This document shows, in pieces, positions 1 to 12,054 of a stretch of DNA of 64,000 nucleotides. The stretch covers positions 611,624 to 675,623 of the forward strand of contig MU394068.1 of the NCBI GenBank assembly GCA_022578605.1, given 5' to 3'. How positions within the stretch are numbered: position 1 is the first letter of the stretch; the number at the start of each line of letters is the position of its first letter. The stretch is from Camillea tinctor (Eukaryota > Ascomycota > Sordariomycetes > Xylariales > Xylariaceae). A model generated the notes under the pieces. The model ran no database searches, was not told the origin of the DNA, and saw only the letters and a list, made by a program, of their open reading frames with translations. The translations under genes and the position numbers were made by a program.

Positions 1-1985
1 ACGCTGAGCTTTCTGAACTGCATCTTGTTTTCCGTCAACGTGCCCGTCTTGTCTGAAAACACATAGCTGACTTGCCCTAAGTTCTCGAGGATCGTGGTGG
101 TGTTGACGACCAGTGGCGTGTTCGTCTCGGGGTCGTACATCTCGATGTCATCCAAAAAGAAATACTGGCAGACCTTGATGATTTCCAAGCTGACATAAAG
201 TGACAAAGGGATCAATGTATTAAATTCGATGATGAATCCAAACCAAATTTGGACGAAAGGGACTTCGGCGTTTGCGAGATACGGCGCGTATCGCTCGTAG
301 GAATCTCTCCATAGGTAGTAACCCCCCGTGCAGCCAAAGGTGAGTATAAGGACGCACGCCACCAGCAGAAGTATGATGCGGTTGAGCAGCTCCTGGATCT
401 TGGGTGCCTTCGCGTGAACTTCCTTGTTCGCATTCATGCGTATTTTACACTCCTCGCCCGTGTTGATGACCAAACCGATAGCCTCCTCGGTGTTGCGCAG
501 CTTAGAGCCACGAAACACGACATTGTCTAGGGTTAGGGGCATAGCTTCACCGTCCAACTCCACCCTTCCCTCGAAATTGTACAGGTCCGGATTCGGATCT
601 TCCGATACCACCTCTGCCCGGCATGTCTTCAAGTTATCTAGAGTGTCGCATCGCTTCGCCAGCAGCGGAGAGGCCTGCTTGCTTTTAAGGTTGGTCTCGC
701 CGTCGAGGGCCATGGTTTCGATATACGCGATGCCGTTCGCGCCCGTCGCATGTAACAAAACCATGTCCGCCGGCACGTTGTCATCTCTTCGTAATCGGAT
801 AATATCACCTACCCTAATGTTCCGCCACTGAATACGACGCCATTCCGACGCTGCCTTTTCGTGCTGCTGTCCCATAGACTGAAGCTCCGTCACCTCCCCC
901 CTCTCGCCACCCGGGTCTTCCGTTTTTCTTCTGCCGGGCCTCTTATTCGCCATGTTAGCCAGCTTCTCCCTAGTCGACGACGTGCCCGCTCTTTCGGGGT
1001 CAAAAATAAAAGCAGGGGCTTTATTCTCGGCCTTGTCCAACTGATAGCGCCTGAAATCATCATAACCCTCTTTGGTCATACTTATGGCGACAAAGAAGAG
1101 CAGAGGGGCGATGGTCGTGTAGGTACCCGTCGTACTAAAACCTGGAATCATTTGTAGGATACCGATAACCAAAAAGTAGAAATTAGCTAGCTTGCTAAAT
1201 TGGAAATAGAGCTGCTTCGGCAGGAAAGACAAGATGGTATATCGACTAGATCGGATGAAATTCGAGATGTAGTGCTGCTGCTTCCCTCGCCGCTCATCCA
1301 CCAGCGGCGAAGTACGGACACCCTCGGCGCGGAGGGGTATATGCCGTCCATCACGGCTCGGCGGCAAGGGTTTCTGTCGCAGGAGACCTTCGATGATCCA
1401 CTTCTGATAATATTCGTTGTAGGCCTTCATCAGTTTCACGCGGGGTCCTCCCGCCCACTTCCGTTTCCGATCAACCCAAGCACGATAGTTGCCTGACTGA
1501 AAGCTCAGATCTTGACTTGGAGTTTTGGCTTTTGCTTCATCATTTTCGTCCGGAGAGATGAACGGCCATGCCAACATGCTGGTACGTTTATTCGGCGGCG
1601 GCGGCGGCGGCGCTTCCCTTCCTCCATATGCATTTCGATCCGGTTCCGCAGCGGGCATGGGCGATGCGATTCCGGATGGCGCTTCCGACCTCCGCGATCC
1701 ACCACCCGAGGCGTCTGGAATGGGGTATAAATTGAGATCTGTCGATCGGCGCTGCAGTTCGTCTCGCGCTGCATCGTTCGGCAATGGTGCGCGATAGTTA
1801 TAGCTCGAGCTGCTATCGGGTGGCTGCGATGATCGCCTTGGCCGCGAAAAGTTGAATTGAGGTCGGCCTTCGCGGGTTTCCGCATCCGTAGACAAAGAAG
1901 AAGAGGTCTGCGGGCGGTTGATCAATGGGAAACGACGTGGTTGAGGCGTTTCCGTGGCTTTGTGTTCTTCATTTTGATCTGTCAT
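1..1985 (-). CDS. P4-type phospholipid-translocating ATPase (flippase), N-terminal part, Dnf3-like; runs off the window
   Basis: One open frame from an ATG at 1985 down to base 1, about 661 codons, with no intron needed. The first ~200 residues are polar and Pro/Ser-rich (cytosolic tail). Then come LPKQLYFQFSKLANFYFLVI (M1), a second membrane segment ending in FFVAISMTKEGYDDFRR, and the actuator motif DGETNLK (around residue 427). Two more hydrophobic helices follow, the second containing IPLSLYV, the P4 counterpart of the PISL/PEGL site. The phosphorylation motif DKTGTLTENKM starts at about residue 645. SDKTGTLTENKM plus DGET is diagnostic of P4-ATPases, which flip phospholipids to the cytosolic leaflet of Golgi, endosome or plasma membrane, usually with a Cdc50-type partner. 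The sequence around M1-M2 (QMIPGFSTTGTYTTIAPL) suggests the Dnf3 branch; that assignment is from memory of the family. The nucleotide-binding domain and M5-M10 lie outside the window. Confidence 0.93.
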   Translation of the reverse strand, partial: MTDQNEEHKATETPQPRRFPLINRPQTSSSLSTDAETREGRPQFNFSRPRRSSQPPDSSSSYNYRAPLPNDAARDELQRRSTDLNLYPIPDASGGGSRRSEAPSGIASPMPAAEPDRNAYGGREAPPPPPPNKRTSMLAWPFISPDENDEAKAKTPSQDLSFQSGNYRAWVDRKRKWAGGPRVKLMKAYNEYYQKWIIEGLLRQKPLPPSRDGRHIPLRAEGVRTSPLVDERRGKQQHYISNFIRSSRYTILSFLPKQLYFQFSKLANFYFLVIGILQMIPGFSTTGTYTTIAPLLFFVAISMTKEGYDDFRRYQLDKAENKAPAFIFDPERAGTSSTREKLANMANKRPGRRKTEDPGGERGEVTELQSMGQQHEKAASEWRRIQWRNIRVGDIIRLRRDDNVPADMVLLHATGANGIAYIETMALDGETNLKSKQASPLLAKRCDTLDNLKTCRAEVVSEDPNPDLYNFEGRVELDGEAMPLTLDNVVFRGSKLRNTEEAIGLVINTGEECKIRMNANKEVHAKAPKIQELLNRIILLLVACVLILTFGCTGGYYLWRDSYERYAPYLANAEVPFVQIWFGFIIEFNTLIPLSLYVSLEIIKVCQYFFLDDIEMYDPETNTPLVVNTTTILENLGQVSYVFSDKTGTLTENKMQFRKLS

Positions 1986-4778
1986 GACCCCCAATCTTGG
2001 GATGGTTTGGGGGATGTAAGTACCGGACTATCCGGGGGAAGAGGAATACCCAAAAAAAATGATCAGCGGCGGGGAGGGGTTCCCAGGGTTAAACGTCGTT
2101 ATGATCGTGGACTCATGAATGGTGATGATTAGACATGGGGTTTATCAATTTCTCATTCTTTCGAGGGGGACGTAGTTAAGCTATGTATAGAGAAGACGAA
2201 AAGAAGCACACGACGGGTTGACGATCTGTCATATGTATGTAAAATCTAAGTAAAAGCGAACGTATTGGCTCACTGGCTTGAATCCTGTACACTAGTAATC
2301 TACTATACGCACATGTCTAAGTTGTGTAGACCCCCCTGTAAGTGGTATAAGTCCCGAATTTAAGTTACGAGTTGACGATGCCTCGAAACCTTACATATAC
2401 TGAAACAAGACTCGGGACTCCAGTAAAATAAAGAAATCAGGACATGTGCTAGGTCGAGCCGAGTCGAATCGAGTCAGCTTGCTACTTTAGCACTTGCAGC
2501 TTAGCTTACACGCCCAGAAGAGTCTCCGAAGAGCACAGCCTCCAAGTCTAACGAAAGCATCGTAGCCACTACTCCACGCTAACCTATATCGACGAAAACT
2601 GACCAAGGAGGGGGGGATCGACATCAGATGGTATGAATATTGGCAGAAACACAGAGCCATAAAGTAGCCTCTCCGCCACATATTATACGTGTGATGGCCT
2701 ACCTTTTAGGTAGACAGCACCTAAAACGAAACCAAACGAAACACACTCGCGACATTTTCGTAGAGGAAGTTGACGTATACCCACCTGGAGTACACCAATA
2801 GAACCCGCTATAGTTGGGCCAATATAAGCACTAAACATCCCTACCTTTTTCTCCTTCTTTTTCCTTTTAAGCTTACGCTGTTGAAGGAACCGATACCGAA
2901 CGAATGGGTGGGTAGATGGAAGATGAAATATCCTTAGGTAGTATTGCATGCTACTGTCTAGTAGATGAGCCAGCAGATCGGCCTAGAATGACAAATATAA
3001 TGCATTTAATATTTGCTCTATTCAGCAACAGTAAAGGAAAAGTTATTGCCAAATAGTGTTGTAGTTTTATCAACCTGCCTTTTCAATTCCATCATCACCC
3101 ACACGATAATGTCCAATCAATAACCCCGTTCATCGGGTCAGTCCACTTGTTTATTCGTGTAAGGTGGAGGAAAGGATGCGCGTACGCAGGCTGAGCCACC
3201 TCGAGAGACGACTACGAATGCGATCGCGAACTCTTCATCATAGGACAAGATGTTGATCAATCCGTGAGTGGGTACGGAATGCCGGGTGCTTCGGGGCTCC
3301 GGTCATGACGAATGCCCGCTATAATGGGGCCAGCTCATTTGCGCCCGGTGCTCTGCTACTAGGTAGGTACTAGGTATACATACCAAACTTATAGATAGCG
3401 GTAAAGCTCGAGCTGTCTGCCCTGTAACAGGCCAGATGTGTACCCCAGACGCTTTGTACATCGTGATTGATTGGATCGTGTAAGTATATTCACCGAAACT
3501 CTGTTACCTCTTAAGCCTGTTCTGCGTTATGTTTGGGGTTTCCCCCATCGGTGCACGTCTTCGCAAATCCAGCGTGGCATTCCGCAGAATGTAACGAATG
3601 TGTCAATAGATATTCTTGTTAGGATTAGAAGACACCCGAAAAAGTAAAAATTAGTGCATCTCACGGCGTCACAGCCTCCTCAGGGGCACGAATATCACAC
3701 CAGCCTGGCAATGATAGCTGTTCGTGAGTAACAAAACACACGGGCCGTCTATGCCCTTATTCAAATATATCGCCAAAAGGGGAAGGTCACTGTTCTCCAG
3801 GCTGGGCGTCTGGTCTTAGAACGTCTCTCTTTAGCGTCCTGGCGCGGGTTCCGAAGTGCTGCTTATCACCTCTTACATCCCAGCCACCAATTGATCCTTT
3901 AACCCTGTGTACGAACGAAAGTTGGGGGAACAGGCTCGTGCTGATTATGACGTGGACGATCCAGAGCTGAACACAGCATGCCTCTATCCAACTCATCCCG
4001 TGATACCAAGCACAAGCCAAGCCCGACGAATACAATAGGAACTTGGCACTGACATGTAGTGAACTGCGTCCTTGGAATGCCTATCACAGGTATGTACATA
4101 TATATTCCACTCCTTGTGGAAAGGGGGATATCCACTTGGCCGTGGCTATGGCGACTACCCAGAAGCATCCAGGAATAAGGCATATACGACGTATACAAGG
4201 CTTTATCAATATTCTGTCCCGGATTTCATGTCCTACTGTGATCGACCTAGTGTAGAATACTACACGGCTGAGTTATATCTCGCCCTACAGGCGCAGGCAT
4301 GTGTTAGAACTTCATGAGTGACCGCTCAAAGATAGGGGTAGCGCAGCAACGACAGATCAATGATCAATATTTCTATTAATATCCACCAATTCTTCTCATA
4401 CCACGTTGGCACTCGGTGTGTATTCTTTGATATCAAAACCCGGATGGCAAGCTATGCTCAATCGACAGCCTTGTAAGGATATCATCAAACTAAAGGTTCC
4501 GTGAAATCAATTCCCTGCACGTAAACTCGAACCGGACGTAGTATCACTCAGTCAAGAAACATCAAGTATTGTCGCGAAGAATAGAAGCTGGTGAGATGCA
4601 TCTACCCCCTTTTCCTCCTTACCCCTTTCACACCTTGTGATTCTCCTATGACTACAATTCGTAAGAAGGGTTTAACCTAGCCACTGAACTAGGCTAAAAC
4701 TCACCGTTATGTACAGCTTCCCGCTAGATGCTGGATCATATGTCATCTCTTCTCCTTAGCCTACCTCTGTCTCTACCC
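1986..4778. other. Intergenic, no gene seen
   Basis: Upstream region of the flippase gene and downstream region of the membrane-protein gene at 4779. ORFs are short, overlap on opposite strands and resemble no protein I recognise. Composition is mixed, without RIP character. It contains one of the TAGGTAC-type palindromic motifs (about 3360-3380). Confidence 0.6.
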
Positions 4779-5866
4779 CTAGTCCTCGAGCAGCACAGCC
4801 GACTCAGCAATGTCCGTAGAGCCCGGATCCTTGCCTCCTCCCGACTTCAGCCAACAGTAGTTATTGGAGACAGCCTGAGGCCCCCAGAGCCAGGTCACCG
4901 TTGTGCACGATGGCGACTCGTCCTTCGTGCTTGCACACGCAGTCATGCACTCCTCCACTAGGGCAAAGGGTCAGTCGCCTCGGTACGAGCACAAAAAGGA
5001 CAGACGCAAAGAAGTGCACATGGGATATTCAAAAAGGGGGAGCGACGTACTGCTAGTGGCATTCATCTGCCGGATATCGGGGTTGCCACTGGAAACCGGA
5101 TAGTCCGTCTGGCACAGCCGGAGGAACCGGAGCTTCGTGTCCGGGTCCACGAATACGGTCCCGTTAGCGCCGGGGCATTCCAGAAATGTGCCGTACGAAG
5201 TGAGGATGCCGGACGGACTCTGCAATGTGGCATATGTGGCCGTTGTCGATGATGTCGTGACTGGTGAGGATGAAAAAGACGTTGTCATCTGCGACGCATT
5301 GGAGCTCGGTGCTGCGTCCGAACCCCTGTTTTCCCACCACGGACATGGACACGGATTAGTAGAGATAGATAGAGATACACGCGCCCGACTTACGAGTCCT
5401 GACGACCATCTGATGACCCGCTTACACTGATGCCAACCCCAATACCGATCGCCAAAGCCGCCACGACGAGCACGCCTATGATACATGCCCACCAAAACCT
5501 CTTCTTATATCTTCGGACCTCCTGCAAAGAACCATGAGGCTTTTCGACTATATGCGGGCTACCGGGATCGGCACTGTCGGCATAAACGCTGGCCGGGTCG
5601 GCGGCGGCACTACCCGCATGATGATACGGCACGGGCGGTGTATAGTATTCTTGGTACGTAACGCCCGGCGCTTGCGGGATTGGCTCTAGGCCTGGAGGGT
5701 TCCTTTCGTAGGCTTGGGGGGCATCGTGTACGAATACCTCCTTGTCGTCTACTATAACATGACCGTCCAAAGTCGAACCCCTATCACTCGTCAGGCCGGA
5801 GCCGGGTACCGCTGTGTTTTTTATTCTATCTATCATCGTCATAGGACAGAAGCAAGTCAGCGGCAC
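4779..5866 (-). CDS. Single-pass membrane protein with Cys-rich (PAN/apple-like) extracellular region
   Basis: Three exons on the minus strand: 5866-5394, 5325-5051 and 4957-4779, giving 308 aa. Introns are 5326-5393 (GTAAGT...CAG) and 4958-5050 (GTACGT...TAG); both restore frame exactly, and the second junction reads RQMNATS|MEECMTAC. Residues 1-120 are a polar, Pro/Tyr-rich cytosolic tail, followed by RRYKKRFWWAC and a Gly/Val/Ala-rich membrane helix (~126-148). A Ser/Thr-rich stalk leads to a C-terminal region with about six cysteines (LECPGANG, LRLCQTDYP, ECMTACAS, SCTTVTW, YCWLK). This layout is common in filamentous ascomycetes, where the C-terminal part resembles a PAN/apple-type fold; function there is not established. 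The true start could instead be an internal Met (residue 9 or 11). Confidence 0.8.
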
Positions 5867-8800
5867 GTTTCGATAGATGGGGGAACATGATAATAATCCA
5901 GAGAGAAATCCTGGGGGGAATGCAACCCCATTCCCTGGTGCATATTAGAGTGAAGCATGGTCAGCTGTGACACGAGAATACACTATCTAGGTCTGCCATA
6001 TCCAGGTCCTGCAAGTGGTGGTGCTAGCCCTATACATGTTACTACCTGGTAGAGCGGCTGAACTGGTAGCAGGGTGTTAGATCTCTACATAGTCTTAAAT
6101 CCTTTGTCGTCCAGCCTGTTCCCGTTGGTTTATCGTCTTCCTCGTGTTAACTATACCCAGTACCACGAAGTGGGCTTAGATCTTAGTATGCTTTCCAGGG
6201 CTTCATCAATCGCTTCCTCCGAGGTGTACAAGCGAGTCCTCAACCATTGTTCCCCGTAGTACACCATTCGCTCATCACCTAACTACCTAGGTCTCAGGAC
6301 ACGGATAACACAAGCTGAGCATGGTGGGAAAGCGAGGTTGGGCCGAGGGCGTTGACGCTATATAAAAGGTTCTAGGCTAAATCTAAACCAAGCTCACCAA
6401 CTCAGGGGTTCGAGTCCTTCAAGACTTTGTCTCAGACCAAGCACACTCGTATAAGAGCATGCTTTACAGCCGCACGTGGCGCTTATAAGGCATTCCTCCA
6501 TCTTTCTTTCGGTATAAGCTAGGTTTACTACGCGTCGCCGCTCTGACGTCTGACGCGCCTTCACCGGTCCCCCAAAACATGCATACCGAACCTGATTTCT
6601 AGTATGATTCTAAGTGGTTATGTCTTAGACATCAGCCAAGCTGCCTGCCGGGGTTTCCTTTTCCCCAATCACGTCATGGAGAAATCCTTTCAATCCCCAT
6701 ATATGATTCTAGGTTGACAGCGGCATGCGCTGGGACCTCTTCTTAGCCACCCCGGTGCTGATTATCCAGTAAAAAATGTTGCGGCACAGCTAGAGAATCG
6801 CTTTGTGTAGCATCCGCTGTCAGAACAGGATACAGTGTGGTCGCTCATTATCCCCCAAACCCTTTCCACTAAGGCACCCACCCGTATTTTTTCTGTAGGG
6901 CACGGATAAATTCTGCACGTAATCCTATACTACTGTATGTATTGATGTGCCTAATAAACCTAGCATGAATCTCGATGACATTCGCCGGCGCCTACGCGCT
7001 TAGGTAGTAATCCTAGAGTAGTGGCGTGAAAAGCGGAATAGTCAGGTGAAAGGGGATTGTTCAGCTCTGGAACGTGATAAATGGATGATCAACTCGATCC
7101 TGGGCACGTCTACTTTTAGTATACGATCGTCCTAGAAGGCTGCTTATGTACTACTCACTATTGACTTGTGGCTACTATAGGATCGCAGCCGTGAGATGTG
7201 GCCAGGCACCTAGTTTAATAGGGGTTTTCAATGCGGTTCAATTCACTGACTGGCTGACCAGGGGAGCGAATCCGGCTATATCCTAACCGGCGGTGTTAAC
7301 GCTGGCAGAATGACTTCATTTTTTAAGGTAGTATTCTGTTGCCATAGCTTCCGCTTCAGGTATATTACTTGTAGCTCAAACATATGCTATAGTGAGGGTT
7401 GGGTATAGCAACAAGCTTCCCAGACATGATAGCGGCGGAACTAATCCCCCAGGGATATTCAGCTTAGGTAGAGCTACCTACCTCAATATAGCGGATCTAT
7501 CCTAGCATAGATAGCTACCCGTCATCAATCAACCTATAATCAATCCGATATTATAATATTTCGATATCGATACCCTATAGCCACTACGGTTTCAAATCTC
7601 AACGACTACGACTCTAGCAAAATGAAGATATATGCTATGGGGACTCACCCTCCTGGTTATCGAAGGAACAAGAAGAATGACACGATCCTCCGAAACTAAA
7701 CACATCCTATCTTACCCACCTGGATACTTAGGAATCCATCAAAATAGCCTCCACTATTGTTTCTTCCCTTGCTACAATACTTGCTCAGATACTGTCTGGC
7801 CATCGCATTCCAGGGGGACATCATTAAACGACGTAAAAGGCAACACCCCAAGCGATAAACTAAGACAGTGTGTATACAGCATTTTTCATATACAACAAAG
7901 ACACGTAATAGGGACTTTTGAGCACCAAGGGCAAGGTTGAGGAAATTGCTTGGATAGCTTCTCATGCTCGAACGAGTATACGGTGGAGATCAGTAGACCG
8001 AATGCCCTCATCCCATAGCAGAAGTATTTCTAGATCAACGAATTTACAAGTCACCACGTCATCAGCAGCAAAAGTCATAATGCGCCCGAGCAATATATGT
8101 TTTTCTTTTCTTTTTTTATATTCCTGACTAATTAGAACCCTCGCCGTGAAATCGTGACAAGGAAAACACAGCTAAACAGTAAAAAAAAAAAAGACATCGT
8201 CCAGTCGTAGGGCTAGTCAAGCAATCTATCTCGACTAAGTGTAGTCCAGAACGGTGGAAAGGAAAAAAAACGGGAATTCCTTTTTACAAGCTTTCGCCAT
8301 GAATAAAACAATCCCCCCTTTCTCCAAAAAAAATCACCATTCTCTCTAAACACTCTCATCAAAGACTGGTATCAACCACTTATCTATTTCCCGAGGTATC
8401 AAATCATCATTGCTTCTCCGGACTGGGCATATATTCCCAACTGCCAACTAGATCCCATGACCAGCTCCGAATGCTGATAGCCCCAGCAAAACAAGTTTAA
8501 AGATTAGTAACCAGAATGTTAAAGCCTCCTGGGCTTTCCCCATATTCATCTTGTTGTTTTTGTGCGCCCTGCAGCCAAAAAAAAGAAGTATTATCGCACA
8601 TTCCACTAAATGCGACAACAAAAACCCCGAAGAAAAAATCCAGAAACTTGTAAATGATAGTTGAATAGATCCGGAAGAAATTGGTGGTATTAATCCTGGA
8701 GGAAGATTTGCCACACCAAAAAGGGTTGTGACAAATGGAGCTCCGTGGAGAGGGAGTTGATGAAAAGAAAAAAAAAAGAATAACGAAGCATAAAATATGA

Positions 8801-9213
8801 GCAAACCAATAATCGCTGTACCAGACACGCATAATCGAATGCCGAAGGTATCGTCATGCAAAATTCCATGGCTGGTTGAGTTGATTTTTTGTTTTAAAGA
8901 TGAAATGGGACAAGAAACGAACCAAATCTTGTGTGCCGAAAAGCGAACCGGAGGAGAGGGTGTGGTAGTAAGACGCGATAGGAAACGAGCCACCAAAAAA
9001 ACAAAACAACAGACCAAGAGGTATATAATCCCGCAACGCCATTATTTGGTATCAGCAGAGGGGAATGCTAAAACCAAAGATCTCCTGGGTATGTACGCCG
9101 TGATATCCAAAGCCAAGCAAATGAGCAACTATCTTTTTTCTTCTTCCGGATGTATGGATGATGGGGCTGACCGAGGCTGGTCCCGCACATATTACAATAT
9201 TGATTCGTTTATT
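5867..9213. other. Intergenic, no gene seen; includes 3' region of the homeodomain gene
   Basis: No ORF here has convincing protein character. The stretch 8170-9213 has T-rich and A-rich runs and overlapping hydrophobic or Lys-rich ORFs on both strands, as expected of a 3' UTR and spacer. A GGGGTTCGAGTCCTT stretch near 6405 is T-arm-like but no tRNA cloverleaf fits it. Confidence 0.55.
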
Positions 9214-11201
9214 TTATTGGTGGTGCGCCATGCTCTCGGGGGACATGCTAGAGTCCACAGCATCGAACTGGACGAGTTGGTTCATGTCCAGATCGGCCTG
9301 GCTGGGCTCTACAAAAGCAGGCGAATGAGGATGCATCGGGATGTTGATGGTGTGCTTGGAGTACATCTCATTGAGGCCGTGGCCATCATCCGAAATGGCA
9401 GAATCACCCATGGAGTACAGGTCTGCGGAAGCTGGGCGTTGCATCATGGCCAGAGGCGGCGATTGCTCGACGATGGCAGGATCGCCGTGAGGGCTGCCGT
9501 ACGACAGGGGAGTCCCAGACTGCGGGATCGGCGGCATGGGCGACAGGAACGAACTGCTGTATGGCGTGTTGAAGCTCGGGGTGGGGAGTGGCGTGCTATC
9601 AGGGGCCTGCGAGAAGTAGTTGGGGGTCGAATACTCCGAAGGGGCCGAAGTAGCCGCCGACAGAGGGTACTGCCTCATGTCCATACCATACCCGGCCTGG
9701 GTGTCGATGCGCAGATTAGGTCCAACGTTATTAAGGGCATTAGGCTGTTGGGGAACAGGTGCGTAGATCGGGCTGTGAGGATGAGCCTGGTTCTCGCTGG
9801 GGTGTTGGATGTAGAAAGACGGCATCGGGTTCTGGAACAAGGAGAAGTCAACCGCAGTAGGCACGGACCGGCTGCGCTGCCGCTTGTGTCCAGGGGGGCG
9901 CATTCCGGTGGGCATGGGACCAAGCCCCCACTGTGCTTCCTGGTACATCGGCATAGGCTGAGGGAAGGATGGCTGCGACGATGGGCGGTGCGTAGGAGAC
10001 ACCGGCGCGGACATGGACAGCGTGTGGCTCATGTCGAAGGGGTTGTGGCGGTTCATGAACGACTCGAGCGATACCAGCTTGGCGAGCTGGCCGCTGAGAA
10101 CCTTGGGGTTACCGCCCAAGTGGTGTACGAAGCACTGAGTCGCCTGCTGGTCCTCGGTGAAGTCACCAACCTGGAAGAAACCGTTGGAGCTGGGGGACGA
10201 ATCCATGAAGAAGTTAGGAGGTCGGTTCAGCTCGATGACGATTCCGCCCATCTTGGTGGCATCACCCTCGGGGTTCTCGAGGTAAATGTTCTTGATGGCA
10301 TTGAAGTGGTACTCGATCTTGTATCCAGCCTGGTCGTTGTTGATGTAGTAAGTCATGGTGCACTTCTCAGGCGAGTAGAAAATGATGAGGTCCATGGTGT
10401 TCTGTCCAACGCGCGTCCACTTTCCTATGCTCAGGGACCGACAAGTCAAATGGTGAATGACTAGAAAGTAAGACACATTAGTTTCTCTTCTGAGACATAC
10501 CATGATGGCGGGAGGAATGCTACCACTTACGGACTTTACCCTGACCTCCCTGCTCACCACCCAACATCATCGATCCGTACGGCATCAGTCCGGTACGTCC
10601 CATGTAGGGACCACCCAATCCCTTGCCCGATTCCATAGCTTGCATGGCAAGGTAAGCTCGCATAGACTCGGGGATCGAGTCGATATCTTCACCAGTCTCC
10701 AGACTCTTCTTAGCCAAAAGCTTAATCTTGGCTCGTCTGTTTAAAGGGGGTTGAAGATTAGTAGGAGATAAAAAGAAAAAAAAAGGAGAACAGCAGAAAA
10801 AAAGGGGTTGGCGATATCTTCAAAACGTACCGGTTCTGGAACCAAATCTGAACAGACCTTTCGGTCATGTTGATTTCCGCCGCTATTCTCTCGCGCACAG
10901 TGCCGGTGGGTGTGGGGTTCTTGTTGAATTCCATCTCCAGCGTCGTCAATTGGTCTTGAGTGGCGCGTTGGCGTTTCTGATTCTTCTGCTGCTGCGTCAG
11001 AGTGCTCTTGCGCGGCGGCCGTCTCGACGCGTTCGACTGCGCGTTCGGGGTAGACGGCGACGGCGACTGACTGCTCTTCCCGGTAGAGGCGGTTGGCGTA
11101 GAAGAGGTGTCAGGGGTAGGCAAGGCCGACGCCCCGTTGAGAGACGCCGAACCCGGCTGTTCCATCTTCACAGGCGACTCCATTGATATACCAGATAACA
11201 T
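9214..11201 (-). CDS. Homeodomain transcription factor (fungal developmental regulator type)
   Basis: Three exons: 11201-10831, 10736-10531 and 10460-9214, 607 aa. Introns 10737-10830 (GTACGT...CAG) and 10461-10530 (GTAAGT...TAG) join in frame. The first interrupts the homeodomain third helix at IWFQNR|RAKIK, a classic position. The homeodomain is about residues 73-130, with [14 protein letters not shown] in helix 1 and the invariant W-F-x-N-R of helix 3. A fungus-specific conserved block follows ([19 protein letters not shown], then [11 protein letters not shown]), then a long Pro/Ser/Gln-rich tail to residue 607, likely a regulatory or activation region. Such proteins control conidiation or sexual development in Sordariomycetes (Htf1/Pah1-type genes); the exact orthologue cannot be fixed by eye. 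The start was chosen at MLSGIS because upstream codons are low-complexity poly-Phe/Leu; MESPVK (11183) is an alternative. Confidence 0.9.
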
Positions 11202-12018
11202 CGAGGATATATATAAAAAAAAAAAGCTCGTCCTAATTAGGATATAGAATATCGACGGCGATCGATCGACCTCGTAAGCAAGAGGGGGGTGGGTTGGATT
11301 TATAAAAGATGCGATTAATCGACAACCTCCTTTTCTTTTTTTTTTTTGATATGTATAACTCGCGACTGGGCCGTCAAGGGAGGGGAACAAGGTTGGTAAA
11401 ATTGGAATATAATCGAAAGTTGATTTGTGAGTGAGGATATATTCTTCTTCTCTTTTGGTGTTGTTTAAAGGAGTGTGGTAGTTTCCGAATCCAGTCCGCC
11501 AGTATGGTATTGATATTGTCCAATGAAGGAGAGTAATGATTGGGTTTGGTAAAGTATAGTTTGGTGTTTATGTTGTTTGAAGATGCTATGATAGCAAAGC
11601 TATGGTCGCGAAATACTACTAGGTACTTTCGATAATGACCGTGATGAGATGAAGCCTAAGGAATGAAATGGACCCGGAAGGAGTGACGGCGTCCGTAATG
11701 GCTATGAATGATAAAAAAAGAGAGTGTGGATTCGAAGAAAAAGGAAAGAAAAAAAAAGGACAGGGAAAGGGGAGAAGAATTGCCGCAAAAACGACGATAT
11801 TGACGAATATGGGATGAAGAGAGAATGGAGATGGGGGGAGGGGGGGGAAAGGAGCGTGGGAAAAGAAAAAGGGAGGAGGAGTGGTGTAAAGAAGGGGGGA
11901 CCATGGCTTGCACGATAGTGGACAGAACAGGCTAGACCCAATTGAGAAAAGAGTGAAAAAAAAAAAAGAGAGGAAGAAGGAGGGTAGGGGGAGGGATAGG
12001 ACAGCCTGGCCTGGGCCT

Positions 12019-12054
<36 letters not shown>

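Noticed and set aside
6340..6430. Possible tRNA (GGGGTTCGAGTCC)
   Set aside because: T-arm-like string but no matching acceptor, D or anticodon stem could be drawn.
8448..9042. Minus-strand hydrophobic ORFs
   Set aside because: Phe/Ser-rich translations of T-rich 3' UTR-like DNA, no start context and overlapping in two frames.
8797..10464. Long plus-strand ORF (555 codons)
   Set aside because: It lies antisense to exon 3 of the homeodomain gene; its Arg/His/Gly-rich translation is the shadow of that gene's Pro/Ser-rich coding sequence.
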